Assembly (NCBI RefSeq): GCF_000003815.2
Contig: NC_049987.1
Coordinates: forward strand, 23,358,793-23,422,792
Direction of reading: 5' to 3'
From: Branchiostoma floridae
Taxonomy: Eukaryota; Chordata; Leptocardii; Amphioxiformes; Branchiostomatidae
DNA: 64,000 bases
Shown here: positions 25,263 to 35,665 of the stretch, piece after piece
How positions within the stretch are numbered: position 1 is the first letter of the stretch
How the letters are laid out: each line of letters begins with the position of its first letter
Notes under the pieces: model-generated
The model's input: the letters and a program-made list of their open reading frames with translations, nothing else
The model's database searches: none
What the model was told of the DNA's origin: nothing
Position numbers and translations under genes: made by a program

Positions 25263-26276
25263 TCCGGTATTATTCCGCCGGTGGGTACTCAGAAGTATTC
25301 CCTCCGAAATATGAATGGGGCCCCCAAATCGTGTGTTATGTAGATGATAAATTGCCTTTTATCGCTCCCATGTCATATCGAAGGATTTGAGATGAAAGGT
25401 TGTGTATTTCTGACAGGATCGGGTGGAAAAGTTTGGCCATTCGGGCGATTCTCGGACGTGTACGTTTGTTTGTCCTGAGTAATGTGGTCAGCGGGTCACT
25501 GAAGGAAAGCCCCACTTTCTGGATAGTATTTATGTGCAGTTATAGATGTTATAAAAATCGATCCACAGGTCAGATTTTGGGGAAAAGTTTTTTTATTGAG
25601 TACTGGATAAGTGCTTTTTCAATAGAAATGAAAACATCTCCAGTACAACTGTTTCTTTATTGGATTATAGCCCATTCAAGTTGCATATTTAAGCACTGTT
25701 GTAAATAAGGCATCGAAAGTCCGGTATGAGACCATAACGGTTTAGAGGTATGGCGACCCCTTGCGACTAAGGCTATGTCTGCACTTTTACCACATGTTGC
25801 ATGTAGGAATACGAAATTTTGCGGGGAAAAAACTAAACAATTTTTCTCGACAAAAGACCAACCAAAGCTATGAATGTCCAACTACACGTGAAAAAATCTC
25901 TCTCTCTCTTTCTGTCAGTCAGTGAAAAAATACACCACATATATTAAAGTCATTGTCCTACTGAGCCAGTGTATATACAGATAGTTTTATTGCACAACAA
26001 TTGTACGGGGTACAAAGTATGGCATCTACATAACTACAGTTCCATAACTTAACGCTTATCTAACTAATACAGAAGTTGTAGTATGGGATAAGTTTCTTAC
26101 AGTTATTGGAGGCTTTTACAATCATTGGAGGAATTTCTAATGTCTAAACCTTCTTTGATATATTTTCCTATATCTGCCATGCAGGGATTGTCACATGTCA
26201 TGATGTATTTGAATTTGCACTTCAGGTCCATACGAGTTGCACCTGATGCCTGTAGGTGAGTCCAGTATTTTTGTGG
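25263..26276. other. non-coding stretch, no gene seen
   Basis: No supported exon. A short (TC)n run lies near 25898-25912. Open frames on both strands lack any family pattern. Confidence 0.4.
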
Positions 26277-26632
26277 GTTTCTCACATAAAGTCGGCATAC
26301 CGCAGCAAACCGCATCGATTGGGGTAGTAAATCTGTAGTCTCCAAGCAGACCCTACGGTGCCTTAGAAATAGTATCAAAGCTGGCCAGGGACTTGGTATC
26401 CAAGCAGACCCAACGGTGCCTTAGAGATAGTATCAAAGCTGGCAAAGGAGTATAGCCGACCAAAGGGAGATAGCCGGCTAAGGGAGTCAAACGGCCACCT
26501 GGTGCCCGTATACCAAGTTCCTGGCCAGCTTTGATACTATTTCTAAGGCACCGAAGGGACTGCTTGGAGACTACAGATTTACTACCCCAATCGATACGGT
26601 TTGCTGCGGTCTGCCGACTTTCTGTGAGAAAC
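26277..26632. repeat. long inverted repeat, arms about 125 bp, running into an assembly gap
   Basis: Left arm 26277-26401 and right arm 26509-26632 are near-identical reverse complements (both include AGTATCAAAGCTGGCCAGG or its complement, and CTCCAAGCAGA / TCTGCTTGGAG-type words). A partial extra copy of the left arm lies at 26398-26450. The right arm stops exactly where the N run starts. Confidence 0.85.
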
Positions 26633-26732
26633 NNNNNNNNNNNNNNNNNNNNNNNNNNNNNNNNNNNNNNNNNNNNNNNNNNNNNNNNNNNNNNNNNNNN
26701 NNNNNNNNNNNNNNNNNNNNNNNNNNNNNNNN
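26633..26732. other. assembly gap of 100 N
   Basis: A run of exactly 100 N, the conventional placeholder for a gap of unknown size. It abuts the right arm of a long inverted repeat and is followed by (CAG)n-like sequence. Confidence 1.
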
Positions 26733-27655
26733 ATCTGCAGCAGCAGCAGCAGAGAATAGGTTAAGTTTTACTGATTGATAAACCCACCTAGGAGAAACAA
26801 AATCCCAGTAGAACAAGGGTTTTAATGGAGAGGCAATAATGTTTTATTTAAAGTATAGATGACGACCGAAAACAACATGATATCGAAAATGCAAAGGAAC
26901 ATTTACTAAAGTGACTGGATAGAATTTAGAAACGGTCGGACGTAGATTATAAGCATCCGCTGTCTTTCTACTCTGACTCAGGCCAACAATTATCATTATT
27001 GACGCGTGCGTTTCGCTATATGTCAGCAATGTAAACAGTGTGGGTATCTAGAAACGGCTTGTTCAGAAACCATCGGCACCGCCCAGACTGTTTCAGTTCC
27101 CATATGGGTCATCTCGGGACACGTGAACTCATCTCACCCCTGTTGGGTCCTTCTGACTCAACGTATGCGTCATCCGCCACTACCGGAATACGTCTGACTT
27201 GAGTCTAGTCTCTTTTAGACTAACTACGCTATAGGAAGAAGGTTTGCAGGCGTAGGGTTTCATCGTCCGGATATCGGGACAACAGGGCAACGTTTGCCAG
27301 AGCAGCGCCCTTTCACCTTTACTGAAGATGATCTATGTTATCAGCAAGGAGTCGGACGTATTAAACATCCTGGCTTTGTCTCACATTGTAAACTGTGTTT
27401 TCTTATGATATTGCATGGCCTAGAATCTACATCTACTGTTATAGTGTTCGATTAATGTTATTATATAGCTAGTTGTCTTGTACTTACATTGCCACCCGTT
27501 GCAATTGTTGTGCAATAAACTTTGACGGTAGCCTGACTAAAATCGCGCCCCTAGCGGCCGGCCGTACAATTGCAGACAACGAGAGATTGTGTAAACACAG
27601 GCTAGAATTGCTAGTAATTCCAGTGAACATGTGAATTGTTGAGTCAGCGTCCAGG
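26733..27655. other. non-coding stretch, no gene seen
   Basis: A short CAG run at 26737-26752 opens the stretch. No supported exon was found. Confidence 0.4.
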
Positions 27656-28180
27656 TTTTCTCCAAGCAGAGGTTAATACACTCAGTGGCCAAGATTTCCT
27701 TCGTCGGCAGAAGACAGATTACTACTACTATACTGCCGTGTAGACTAAGCACGGGTGGGTTAGAGTTGGTGTCCTATATTCTCCAAGCAGAGGTTGTGTC
27801 GCAGAGATAGTTGTCGGGATGAGATCAAGGGGTGGCAACCTTAGCTTGATTCTCTTGGCCAATTATTCCTCTTCTTTGCCGAATTCTACGATCCGTTAAA
27901 GGCCTGTTAGAGGCTATAAGTGACCTAGTCTCTATCAGACTCCCGCCTGGCCGTTTAGAAATAGGGGACTTTTGCAATTGACAAGTTAGGAATAAAAGCC
28001 CAGTAGGGATTGATTGGCCTAGGAGTATTGTCCGGCCGGCGGTGAGGAAATAATAGTAAGTCCTCTGGCCGGCCGACTCCCCTAGTGTACTATTGACTCT
28101 ATTTGTCCAATTTCGGCTATAAGACCACCGATCCGCGGAGTTTGTAGAGGCTATAAGTGACTAATCTCCGCGGCCGCGGT
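27656..28180. repeat. mosaic of foldback-element arms (CTCCAAGCAGAGGTT and GAGGCTATAAGTGAC)
   Basis: CTCCAAGCAGAGGTT occurs at about 27660 and 27780. The second is followed by TGTCGCAGAGATAGT, matching the left arm of the complete foldback at 42638. GAGGCTATAAGTGAC occurs at about 27910 and 28147. The region appears to be several partial element copies inserted into one another. Confidence 0.55.
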
Positions 28181-28353
28181 GGCAAATTTTACCCCTCTGC
28201 CGGCTGAAGTCCTTCCCCAGCTTATCAATATGTTACTGTTTTATGCCACCGGAGGAATCTGCTTGGAGGCAAATTTTACCCCTCTGCCGGCTGAAGTCCT
28301 TCCCCAGCTTATGTTACTGTTTTATGCCACCGGAGGAATCTGCTTGGAGATTA
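28181..28353 (+). repeat. two tandem copies of an about 86-bp element ending in CTGCTTGGAG
   Basis: Both copies start GGCAAATTTTACCCCTCTGC and end GGAGGAATCTGCTTGGAG. The first has a 3-bp insertion (ATCAAT region). They match the 89-bp insert at 12343-12431, which shows that this unit moves or is copied as a discrete block. Confidence 0.8.
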
Positions 28354-28760
28354 ATAAGTGACCAGTGAACTCAGGAGGAACCCAGGAGGTGTCGAGTCAG
28401 CATGTGTGGGGGGATTCACTAGACCCGTTTCCTGTGACATAAGAGTTTACGTTTTACTCACATACATGTGAGGGAAGCGTGGTAACATCCGGTCTACAGT
28501 CTTCAGGGGTAACTAAGCATTTGCGGGAATTTTATGAAGTTCGTAGGAATTTTGTTTTTTAAACGAAAACGCAGGAATCTTAAGAATAACTCACGAAACA
28601 ATATGCGAACACACAGCCACGAATATCGCATGTAGGTCATGCGTACGGGAATGGGTGGGAGATCATGTGTTAAGACTATTGAGAAGACATTAGACCTGCG
28701 ATTTTTAAGTTAAAGAAGAATCTTTTAGCTAAAACAATACTGTGTCTTCAAAAAATTGAA

Positions 28761-28798
28761 AACCTATACTGTAACATGTTAATGTTACAGTATAGGTT
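28761..28798. repeat. perfect palindrome, 17-bp arms and 4-bp loop
   Basis: AACCTATACTGTAACAT is followed by GTTA and then by its exact reverse complement. A partial third piece, ACATGTTAATGTTAC, follows immediately. No known site recognised. Confidence 0.9.
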
Positions 28799-29379
28799 AC
28801 ATGTTAATGTTACACCACAGTTATTAAGGATATTGCCAAACGAGGTCCAGAAAAAAATATATTTTTGTGTCGTCGTAAATAAGGTTTTTCGAGAACTTTC
28901 TTCACTTCACGTTCCCATAACATCTTATACGATCTTTTTCATTCAAAAGACAAAACCATGGAAGGTGTTAGCTTCGTAAAATGAGAACAAACGTCCACAA
29001 AGCCGTACGCCAGCCGTAACTGTCATAATCTCGTCATGTTGACAAAAATTATCAATACACGTCTAGCCCGGCCCGTGTCTCCAGATAATGTAACAAAGCG
29101 CCAGGATAGCGAACATGCCCTATGTTTTACTATATGCCAAATCTGGGCAAAAAGTATCCTTCTTTAAGAGACTCTTGAAACAAAAGAAGACCAAAGAAGA
29201 CCAAAACGAACAGACATAGACTAAGGACACTGATATTTCGCTCTACTATATGTTTTGTACCATGTAAATGTAATGCTATACGTTGATAGATCTGTATCTC
29301 TGTTATATTTTATCTGACCCCTACCTCCTTCATGATCTGAATGAAAAATAGCCTGTAGGCCGATTTGAGCCTCTCATTA

Positions 29380-30425
29380 ATGAATGAAGGTTCAAATAAA
29401 CAATATAGGCACACGAGCAGGTTTCGAGATCACAAGATATTTTCCTACCTTTCAGTACACCGTTGCCCCCTGAATAATCTACCTTCTCATGTACCGCCCC
29501 CTGTTTTATCCAGCCGTTTAAGCGAGGAGTACTGTAAATGCAGAAATGTTCGCGGTGGATTAATGTTCGCGGTTTTCGCGGTGACCACTTCACCGCGAAC
29601 TTAAAAATACCGCGAACATTATTCTATTATGGTACTAGACTGCAGTCTATGGTGTTACCGCGAAATTAAATCCACCGCGAAAAGTCATTTTTCCCGCTAC
29701 CGCGAAATTAAATGCATTTACAGTAACTAGTTCCCAGAAAACGGTGACTGAAGAATTATGCAGTTGCACAGTAGTCTTGGTGAAAGCTGTTATCAAATAC
29801 ACGGCTGCAAGCTTGTGATGCGAGAAAATGTCACAAACACCATGATAGTGAAAATGTACTATGTTCTAAATTTATATACGTTGGACTTGGAGCCAAATCC
29901 GCACAAAAGGTAATTACTCCGACAGGCTATAACATACAAGGTAACTATAAAATATTTTCCTACCTGCCTGTATGCACCGGTACAATCGAACGCTTTTTGA
30001 AAATCGATGAAGAAAATACAGAGTTGACCAATGCAACAATGTTGCAGGAGTTTCTGAGGTAAGGTCTGGTCTGTGCACCGGCGCCCCTGAATAAACTTCT
30101 CATGTACCGCCCCCTGTTTTATACACTCGTTTAAGCGAGGAGCTGTTATCAAATGCACGGCCGCGAGCTTGTCCCATAGAGAAAATGCTTGAGAAAATGA
30201 CGCCATGAAAGCTAACATGCACAATGTTTCATGTACCTTTACACCGGAGCCAAAACCCGCGCAAAAGGTAACTACGCAGGCAGGCTACAAGATAACTATA
30301 AGATATTGTCCTACCTTTAGGTACACCAGTGTCCCCCTGAGGCCTTCTGCCCTCTCACGTACCGCTCCCCTGTTTTATCACCGGTTTGAGCGAGCTCAGT
30401 CACAAGTTCCCGGAAAACGGTGTGT
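29380..30425 (+). repeat. about 3 diverged tandem units of 300-350 bp
   Basis: Units share AGATATTTTCCTACCTTTCA, CCCCTGAATAANCTTCTC, TGTACCGCCCCCTGTTTTAT and GTTTAAGCGAGGAG. The best alignable segments are 29430-29530, 30070-30145 and 30300-30400. The first is interrupted by a MITE. Frames translated from them look alike in the ORFs but carry no splice signals or known domain. Confidence 0.65.
29530..29725. mobile_element. MITE, TACTGTAAATGCA family, copy 5
   Basis: Perfect ends TACTGTAAATGCA and TGCATTTACAGTA, 196 bp. It interrupts a tandem unit between GCGAGGAG and ACTAGTTCCCAGAAAACGG. The uninterrupted third unit reads AGCGAGCTCAGTCACAAGTT across the corresponding point, so the target site is known within a few bases. 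Confidence 0.88.
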
Positions 30426-31143
30426 CATTCGGGAAAACTCCTCGAGTGGGTCGGAGGCTATATTTGTACCGATTACATGAGGGCTTTTCCACATGTCGAT
30501 CACAAGTGTTATGAATGTGTTGTTAACTGCTTTTACGACACGACGAAGCCGTGCAATACGTGCCGTTCAAATATTCCATTATGGCGCTGTTTGTTGAGCA
30601 TTAGAAGCCGTATGAATATGTTATAAAGGTTAAACGTCGTATGAATGTTTTTATTCAGATAATCTATCCTTTGATGAGTTGTTATTCTACTCATTGCACA
30701 AAACTGGAAAAATGCTAAGCCTTTGAAACGCAGTATTTTCGTACCAATTTATATCGTTTTCGTTTTGATAAAAAGTGTGATGATGATTAAGAAATAATTA
30801 CAACCTCCTTTATTACGTCATGGCGCGAGAGGAAGTCAGACTGGAAACTTTTTTCTTGCGCCCAAAACTTACTTTAGGAAAACGGGAAGGAAGTGGGATA
30901 TTTTACTGTCATAAATGTCGACCCCGTTTCGTCTTCTGTCATATAAACATTCAATTAAGGTGTGGTAACAAAAAAGATTCGCAAATGATACATCCGGAAG
31001 TGGGGTCATTTGGCATAACTGCTGGGTGTTTGCCCCAGAACCCAGAGGTACCTGTCCTGGGTACGAATCTTGTCATGCTACTGATCTTGTGGCCTTAGAA
31101 AAGAGACTCCACCCAGGTGTATAAATTGATGCCTGGCGTTTAT
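30426..31143. other. non-coding stretch, no gene seen
   Basis: A 92-codon plus-strand frame starting at 30820 has no recognisable pattern, splice context or conserved neighbour, so it is not called. Confidence 0.4.
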
Positions 31144-31385
31144 ACCCCCTTTCCATTAGGACGGCGCTCTCGCCGTGCTCTCTCTGCGACCTAAAATTTG
31201 ACATATCGCTCAACGACTGGTGTAGGAGAAAAACGAATCTTTTAACGCTTTGTGTGCTATGTTGACTTTACAGTCACACTTTTACGTTTTGTATGATATT
31301 CCCAGAATGAAATGGAAGGTTACACATATTCGTCTTAGGTCACAGTAAGAGCGCAGCGCGATCACCGTCTAGTGGAAAAGGTGGG
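31144..31385. mobile_element. MITE with CCCCCTTTCCANTAG ends, copy 1
   Basis: The left end ACCCCCTTTCCATTAGGACG is mirrored by CGTCTAGTGGAAAAGGTGGG on the right. Next to each end is a GGCG / GAGCGCAG block. The interior has ACGAATCTTTTAACGCTTTG and TGCTATGTTGACTTTACAGTC. About 240 bp, no coding capacity. Confidence 0.75.
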
Positions 31386-32650
31386 TGGGGTGGGGATGAG
31401 GGGCTCAACAATATAGAGCTGAAATGCATAGGGACATTGATACTTTTGGTGCATATTGTAATTCTACAGATGTACGTTTTACAAGCACACGCGCATTAAC
31501 TGTTCCTCGATCAGGGTGCGAAACTTGGAAGTCTAGCTGTTTAAAATTTAAACACTCTTGTCAGTAACACGGTCTATGGTCGACGTCATTTTATGACAAT
31601 CGGTCGGGTAGTAAACCGGAAACACTTTCCCTTGGCCTCAGAGCTTCCGGTCCTTATATCGTTTTCCTGGTAAATTCTGCCTAGCGTGCATTTCCGCACG
31701 TACAAACACGTGACGTCACAGTTTATTTATTCGTTTGTTTGTTTATCCTATCGACGTCGCTGTTTCCTTATGTCCGACTTTCTTCTTGTGACAGAAATTT
31801 CGAGGAAGTCGATCGTCGAGTCGTGATGACAATGCAGGATTATTGAAATAATCATGAAATAATGTAATAGGTTTAATCGGCGGGTTGTCTCTATGTTGAA
31901 AGGAGTTGCATTCGTAAGGCCATGTTGATTTAATTATACGAATGACATCCGCGCGCGAATTTTCGGTCATTTCCAAAAAAAAATAAAACGTTTTCAATCA
32001 TATTGTGAATCGTACAAAGCAACTGCAAAATGGGCAAAAATATGCCGTAGAATGAAAACAAAAACGGGAAAAGTGTACTAATGTCACAAAATGACAATGG
32101 TCAATTCCGCGGTGATAGAAGATAGGTGCAACAAAAAATATGAAGGCTATATCGTTCGGTATACCATACTTTGTATTTTCAATCATTTGTTAAACCTTCC
32201 TGACCACATAAATTTCGTCATACATAATGAAGGCAGCTTTCTTTAGGCCAAACTTTTTTAATTCGCACGCTCGCATCAGTTTTGGGTTCCCAGTGGATGA
32301 CCTCCATATAGTCAAATCTACTTGACCTAAGGGACGTGAAATTGGGGTCCCGCGTTCGAGGACGTGCCCCTTGTGTGGTAAAATAGCGATTCTGAGAAAC
32401 TTTTAAAGAAAAAAAAAGTCCAGTTTGTATTTTGAGTCGCATGATATGGAGACAATGGTAGCTTGTCACGCAACGTAATGCCTTTCCTATTCCATGAGAC
32501 TGGCAAACATTGATAAGTGAAAGAAAACAAACACTATCATTTTACGTTGTCACGATTCTTTCAATCATATTTGTTATTTTAAGTAGCCATAAAGGTTATG
32601 TAAATGCCACCTTACTTTAGCATGACGGGCTCACTGGAGTAAATCAATTA
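31386..32650. other. non-coding stretch, no gene seen
   Basis: No supported exon. GTTTATTTATTCGTTTGTTTG near 31720 is a simple-sequence run. Confidence 0.4.
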
Positions 32651-32659
32651 AAGGTTGTT

Positions 32660-32815
32660 TTTGTCGCCGAAACATATTTTTGGTTCCAGGATTCGCGTAC
32701 TTTCGTTTCGTGCTCACAAACGTCTGTACGTCGTGAGTCGCAATTTATCCTATTTTCCAATGTTTTGATGTTTTTAAACCCTACAGTTTGAGTTTGCTAC
32801 AAATCTCAATTGTTA
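32660..32815 (+). repeat. direct repeat, partner at 34930-35090
   Basis: Shares TTCGCGTACTTTCGTTT, the CACGTCGTGACTCGCAA-like block and TTTGAGTTTGCTAC with 34930-35090, in the same order and orientation. Confidence 0.6.
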
Positions 32816-32840
32816 AAACACCTACACAACCGATTCATTT

Positions 32841-33295
32841 GTGGGACCGCGTAGCGCAGCGGCAGTGTGTTCGGCTCGACTGAGAGGTCGCGGGTTCGAA
32901 TCCGACTGCCGTGTTACCGATCTTGCGCCCTTGGGAAAAGCACTTTACACGACTTTCCTCACTTTACTCAGGTGAAAATGAGTACCTAGCTTCGGCTAGG
33001 GCTGTCCCTCGGATAGGACGTTAAATGGAGGTCCTGTGTCTGGGGAGAGCCATACTCCAGACACGTTAAAGAACCCGCAACACGTGCGATGGTGCGGTGT
33101 GAGTGGTTCAAAACCTACGGTACCTTGGCCGCACCTGGGGCAATTACTGTCGTATTGAGGTCACCTGAGTAGCGCCGAATGGCAGCTCGTTCCAGACCCT
33201 TGCGATTTAGCCCCGCCTATTGTAAACTCCTCGCGATTCAGCCCCTGGCTGCAAAGAGTGAGTAGTCGGCCCACTAAATAACCCAATAACCCATT
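32841..33295 (+). mobile_element. tRNA-derived SINE, plus strand
   Basis: The head (32841-32917) is tRNA-like, with an A box TAGCGCAGCGG and a B box GGGTTCGAATCC, the internal RNA polymerase III promoter. Then comes a conserved central block with CTTGGGAAAAGCACTTTACA and CCTCACTTTACTCAGGTG, and a unique tail ending in repeats of AATAACCC. ATTCAT on both sides may be the target duplication. The tail matches the reversed fragment at the end of the window but not the tail of the SINE at 49473, so two subfamilies exist. Confidence 0.88.
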
Positions 33296-33644
33296 CATAC
33301 AGCTCTATGATACAGATGCCCCATGCACCTGGACTTCATTTTGCTACTGTTCTACATCTACGTGTTTTGCCACAAGGACACGTTAATCGCACCCCAGTTC
33401 CATTTTGTACTTTGTATTAGTGTCTTATTCATTTTACATTTTGTACATGAAGTTATATTTGGTTTCAAATTATTATTGTTTATACCATTTTGTATCTTAT
33501 TATTCCCTTGTGTATCTTGGTTGTTTCGGGGAGACAACGTGCAGAGGTGACCTGTCCTGTTTTGTCTCGCCTTCCATTGACATGGAAAATTAGGTAAACA
33601 AATAAACAAAGGCTGCATAAAAATGTTGTCATGTTGTTTCACGA
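33296..33644 (+). other. LINE 3'-UTR-like sequence, low confidence
   Basis: T-rich text with repeated ATTTTGTA words ends in GTAAACAAATAAACAAAGG, which looks like a retroelement 3' end. No protein remnant was recognised. Confidence 0.25.
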
Positions 33645-33797
33645 CGGAGCGGCGGCCGACATACTCTCCAAGCAGAGGTTCGGCTCCGGCTTGTTTTTGA
33701 CGGTGTTTTGTGGCATTTTTGTCGGGCGTCCAGGTTTCTGTGCCGTTTTCTTTATGTCCACCGAATCTCTGATTGGAGACTACGGCCGGCAGACATA
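33645..33797. mobile_element. small foldback with CTCCAAGCAGAGGTTCGG ends
   Basis: CTCTCCAAGCAGAGGTTCGG at the left is mirrored by CCGAATCTCTGATTGGAGAC at the right. Pairing extends outward over GGCCGNNNTA / TACGGCC. It lies just upstream of a longer relative. Confidence 0.65.
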
Positions 33798-33847
33798 GAT
33801 GGAAACATGCTGCCCATGTGTCAGCAGGCACGGTAGGACCAAAGGTC

Positions 33848-34079
33848 TACTCTCCAAGCAGAGGTTAGGCTCCGGCTGTTATTTTTTAACTTTTTTTAGT
33901 CGTTTTTATCGGGCTTTCTATTTTGTATTTTTTTGGCTGTGTCCAACCTAACAGTTGGGTTAGGTTGTTAGGTTGTTAGGTTGGACACAGCAAAAAAGAA
34001 ATACAAAATAGAAAGCCCGATGAAAACGACTAAAAAAACGTTAAAAAACAGCCGGAGACTAACCTCTGCTTGGAGAGTA
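33848..34079. mobile_element. near-perfect foldback element, 232 bp, CTCCAAGCAGAGGTT termini
   Basis: The left arm reads TACTCTCCAAGCAGAGGTTA onward through GGCTCCGGCTG, the AGTCGTTTT and GGGCTTTCTATTTTG blocks, and TGTGTCCAACCTAAC. The right arm repeats all of these in reverse complement and ends AACCTCTGCTTGGAGAGTA. The loop is a short TTAGGTTG repeat. With arms about 110 bp long and only a few mismatches, this is a recent or gene-converted hairpin. Confidence 0.9.
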
Positions 34080-34369
34080 CCTAAGGTCTACAGTCGGTCT
34101 AAAGTCTAAGGTTTGGGACGACCGCACGCGTGTATAGGGTCTAACAGCAAACATGTTAAAATCAATAATTGTTATCTACAGTATGTATAATCATAAATGT
34201 ATATCCACCTCGATCGACTGAAGTAACAGGTTTGAATAAGTGTCGCAAAAAAAGTTAAAATATAATAGGAGGCACACTTGCCAGTTCGTGATGCGAAAAT
34301 AGGGCGGATAAAATCCTACAAAAGGTAAAATGTTGGTCTTATGTAAGTGGTTTTTAAGTGTGACCCGAA

Positions 34370-34830
34370 TTCTGATCCCGAAAAAAAATAGGGCCGGTTA
34401 TTGCTTGGGGCAATCTGGCGTAGTTTCCTGACAACCACTTTTTTTCTTTATTGAAATATACATATAATAGTACAAAATGAAGGGACAAGGGCGAAGTGAC
34501 GGCGTACTCAAGTTGCACCCAACTTATTTTAGCGCCGCCACTTATACAAGAATCAAAAAATAATATAATACGCAAGACTATGATAAATAAATACTTACAA
34601 ATATATAGAACCACTTGACTGAGTGGCCGAAAATAAGAGCTAATTGGTCTTCTATTGGGGGACAATAGAATTAGAAACAACTTTCACTTTCATTATCCGC
34701 TGGACGTCACATGGGCGTAACCTGGACGCACTTTGAACAGGTGACCCCTCGGCTTATCTTTGATTATATGCAGGGTTTCTTTTCATTGTGTTGGTTTCGT
34801 CGGTTGTTGCTTGTGAAAGTGAACCTGCTT
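34370..34830 (+). repeat. direct repeat, partner at 35400-35665
   Basis: Shares ATTCTGATCCCGAAAAAAA-like text, GTAGTTTCCTGA, GACTGAGTG, CAACTTTCACTTTC, CTGGACGTCAC, AGGTGACCC and a TTTTCATTGTGTT block with 35400-35665. It differs mainly by a 168-bp insertion. Confidence 0.75.
34441..34608 (-). mobile_element. 168-bp poly(A)-tailed retroposed insert, minus strand
   Basis: The insert is absent from the partner repeat at 35400-35665 and is flanked by the 8-bp direct repeat AACCACTT (34433-34440, 34609-34616). On the minus strand it ends CAATAAAGAAAAAA, a polyadenylation signal plus poly(A), so it was retroposed. The source RNA is not recognised; it could be a 5'-truncated LINE. Confidence 0.75.
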
Positions 34831-34929
34831 GGAGTTTTCTTCATGATTCAAAAAATTGTTTCCTATTGAAAATGCCGCAAGGCAGTGTTTCTATATATTT
34901 AACCAAACACAAATCGATATATCGGCTTT

Positions 34930-35090
34930 TGGTTTTGGTTTACAAGCCTTAGGATTATATTCGCGTACTTTCGTTTTCAAGATTACCCACGCCTGGCTTC
35001 CTAAACGTTTCTTCACGTCGTGACTCGCAAGGAATCATATTTCCAAATTTTCTTGATGTTTCTCTTCAATTTGAATTTGCTACAGCTGTA
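34930..35090 (+). repeat. direct repeat, partner at 32660-32815
   Basis: Same ordered blocks as the partner. Together with the 34370/35400 pair this shows a local history of duplication over 32.6-35.7 kb. Confidence 0.6.
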
Positions 35091-35093
35091 CGG

Positions 35094-35324
35094 TCCCCTT
35101 TCCACTAGACGGCGATCTCGCTGCGCTCTCACTGCGACCTAAGTAGGATATGTGTAACCTTCGATTTCACACTGGGCATATCATACAGTATGTAAAAGGG
35201 TGACTGAGAGGACAGCAAAACACACAAAGTGTAAAAAGATTCGTTTCTTTTCTATACAATTCGTTGTCAAATTTGAGGTCGCAGAGAGCGGGCGACGAGA
35301 GCGCCGTCCTAGTGGCAAGGGGGT
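35094..35324. mobile_element. MITE with CCCCTTTCCACTAG ends, copy 2
   Basis: TCCCCTTTCCACTAGACGGCG at the left (first 20 bases are the terminus) is mirrored by GGCGCCGTCCTAGTGGCAAGGGGG-type sequence at the right. The interior shares AGATTCGTTTCTTTT, CACAAAGTGTAAAAA and GGTCGCAGAGAGCG-type words with the copy at 31144. It sits between the two direct-repeat pairs. Confidence 0.75.
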
Positions 35325-35399
35325 ATAAACAAACTTAGACTGTTGTTCATACACACACGTGTTTTTCACGGTGGTCCATTCAAATATCTTGCGTTTTCA

Positions 35400-35665
35400 A
35401 TTCTGGTCGTGAAAAAAAGATAAGGTCGGTTCTTGTTTTGGGTACTGTGACGTAGTTTCCTGAAAACTGCTCGACTGAGTGTCCCAAAATAAGAGGTTAT
35501 TAGTTTTCTATTGAGGGATAATAGAAACAACTTTCACTTTCCTCTGGACGTCACGAGGGCGTCACCTGGACGCACCTTGGACAGGTGACCCGCGGGTTAT
35601 CTTTGATAACGGGGCCGTTTTTCTTTTCATTGTGTTTGTTTCTTCGTTTGTTGCTTCTTTGCGTC
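35400..35665 (+). repeat. direct repeat, partner of 34370-34830 without the insert
   Basis: This copy reads straight through the point where the other carries the 168-bp insert (CCTGAAAACTGCTCGACTGAG), and so serves as the empty site. Confidence 0.75.

Noticed and set aside
32841-32917. tRNA gene candidate
   Set aside because: A and B boxes are present, but there is no proper cloverleaf acceptor pairing and the sequence continues into a SINE body seen again at 49473.
33358-33831. 157-residue minus-strand frame
   Set aside because: It spans the edge of a foldback element and T-rich 3'-end-like sequence, with no domain recognised.
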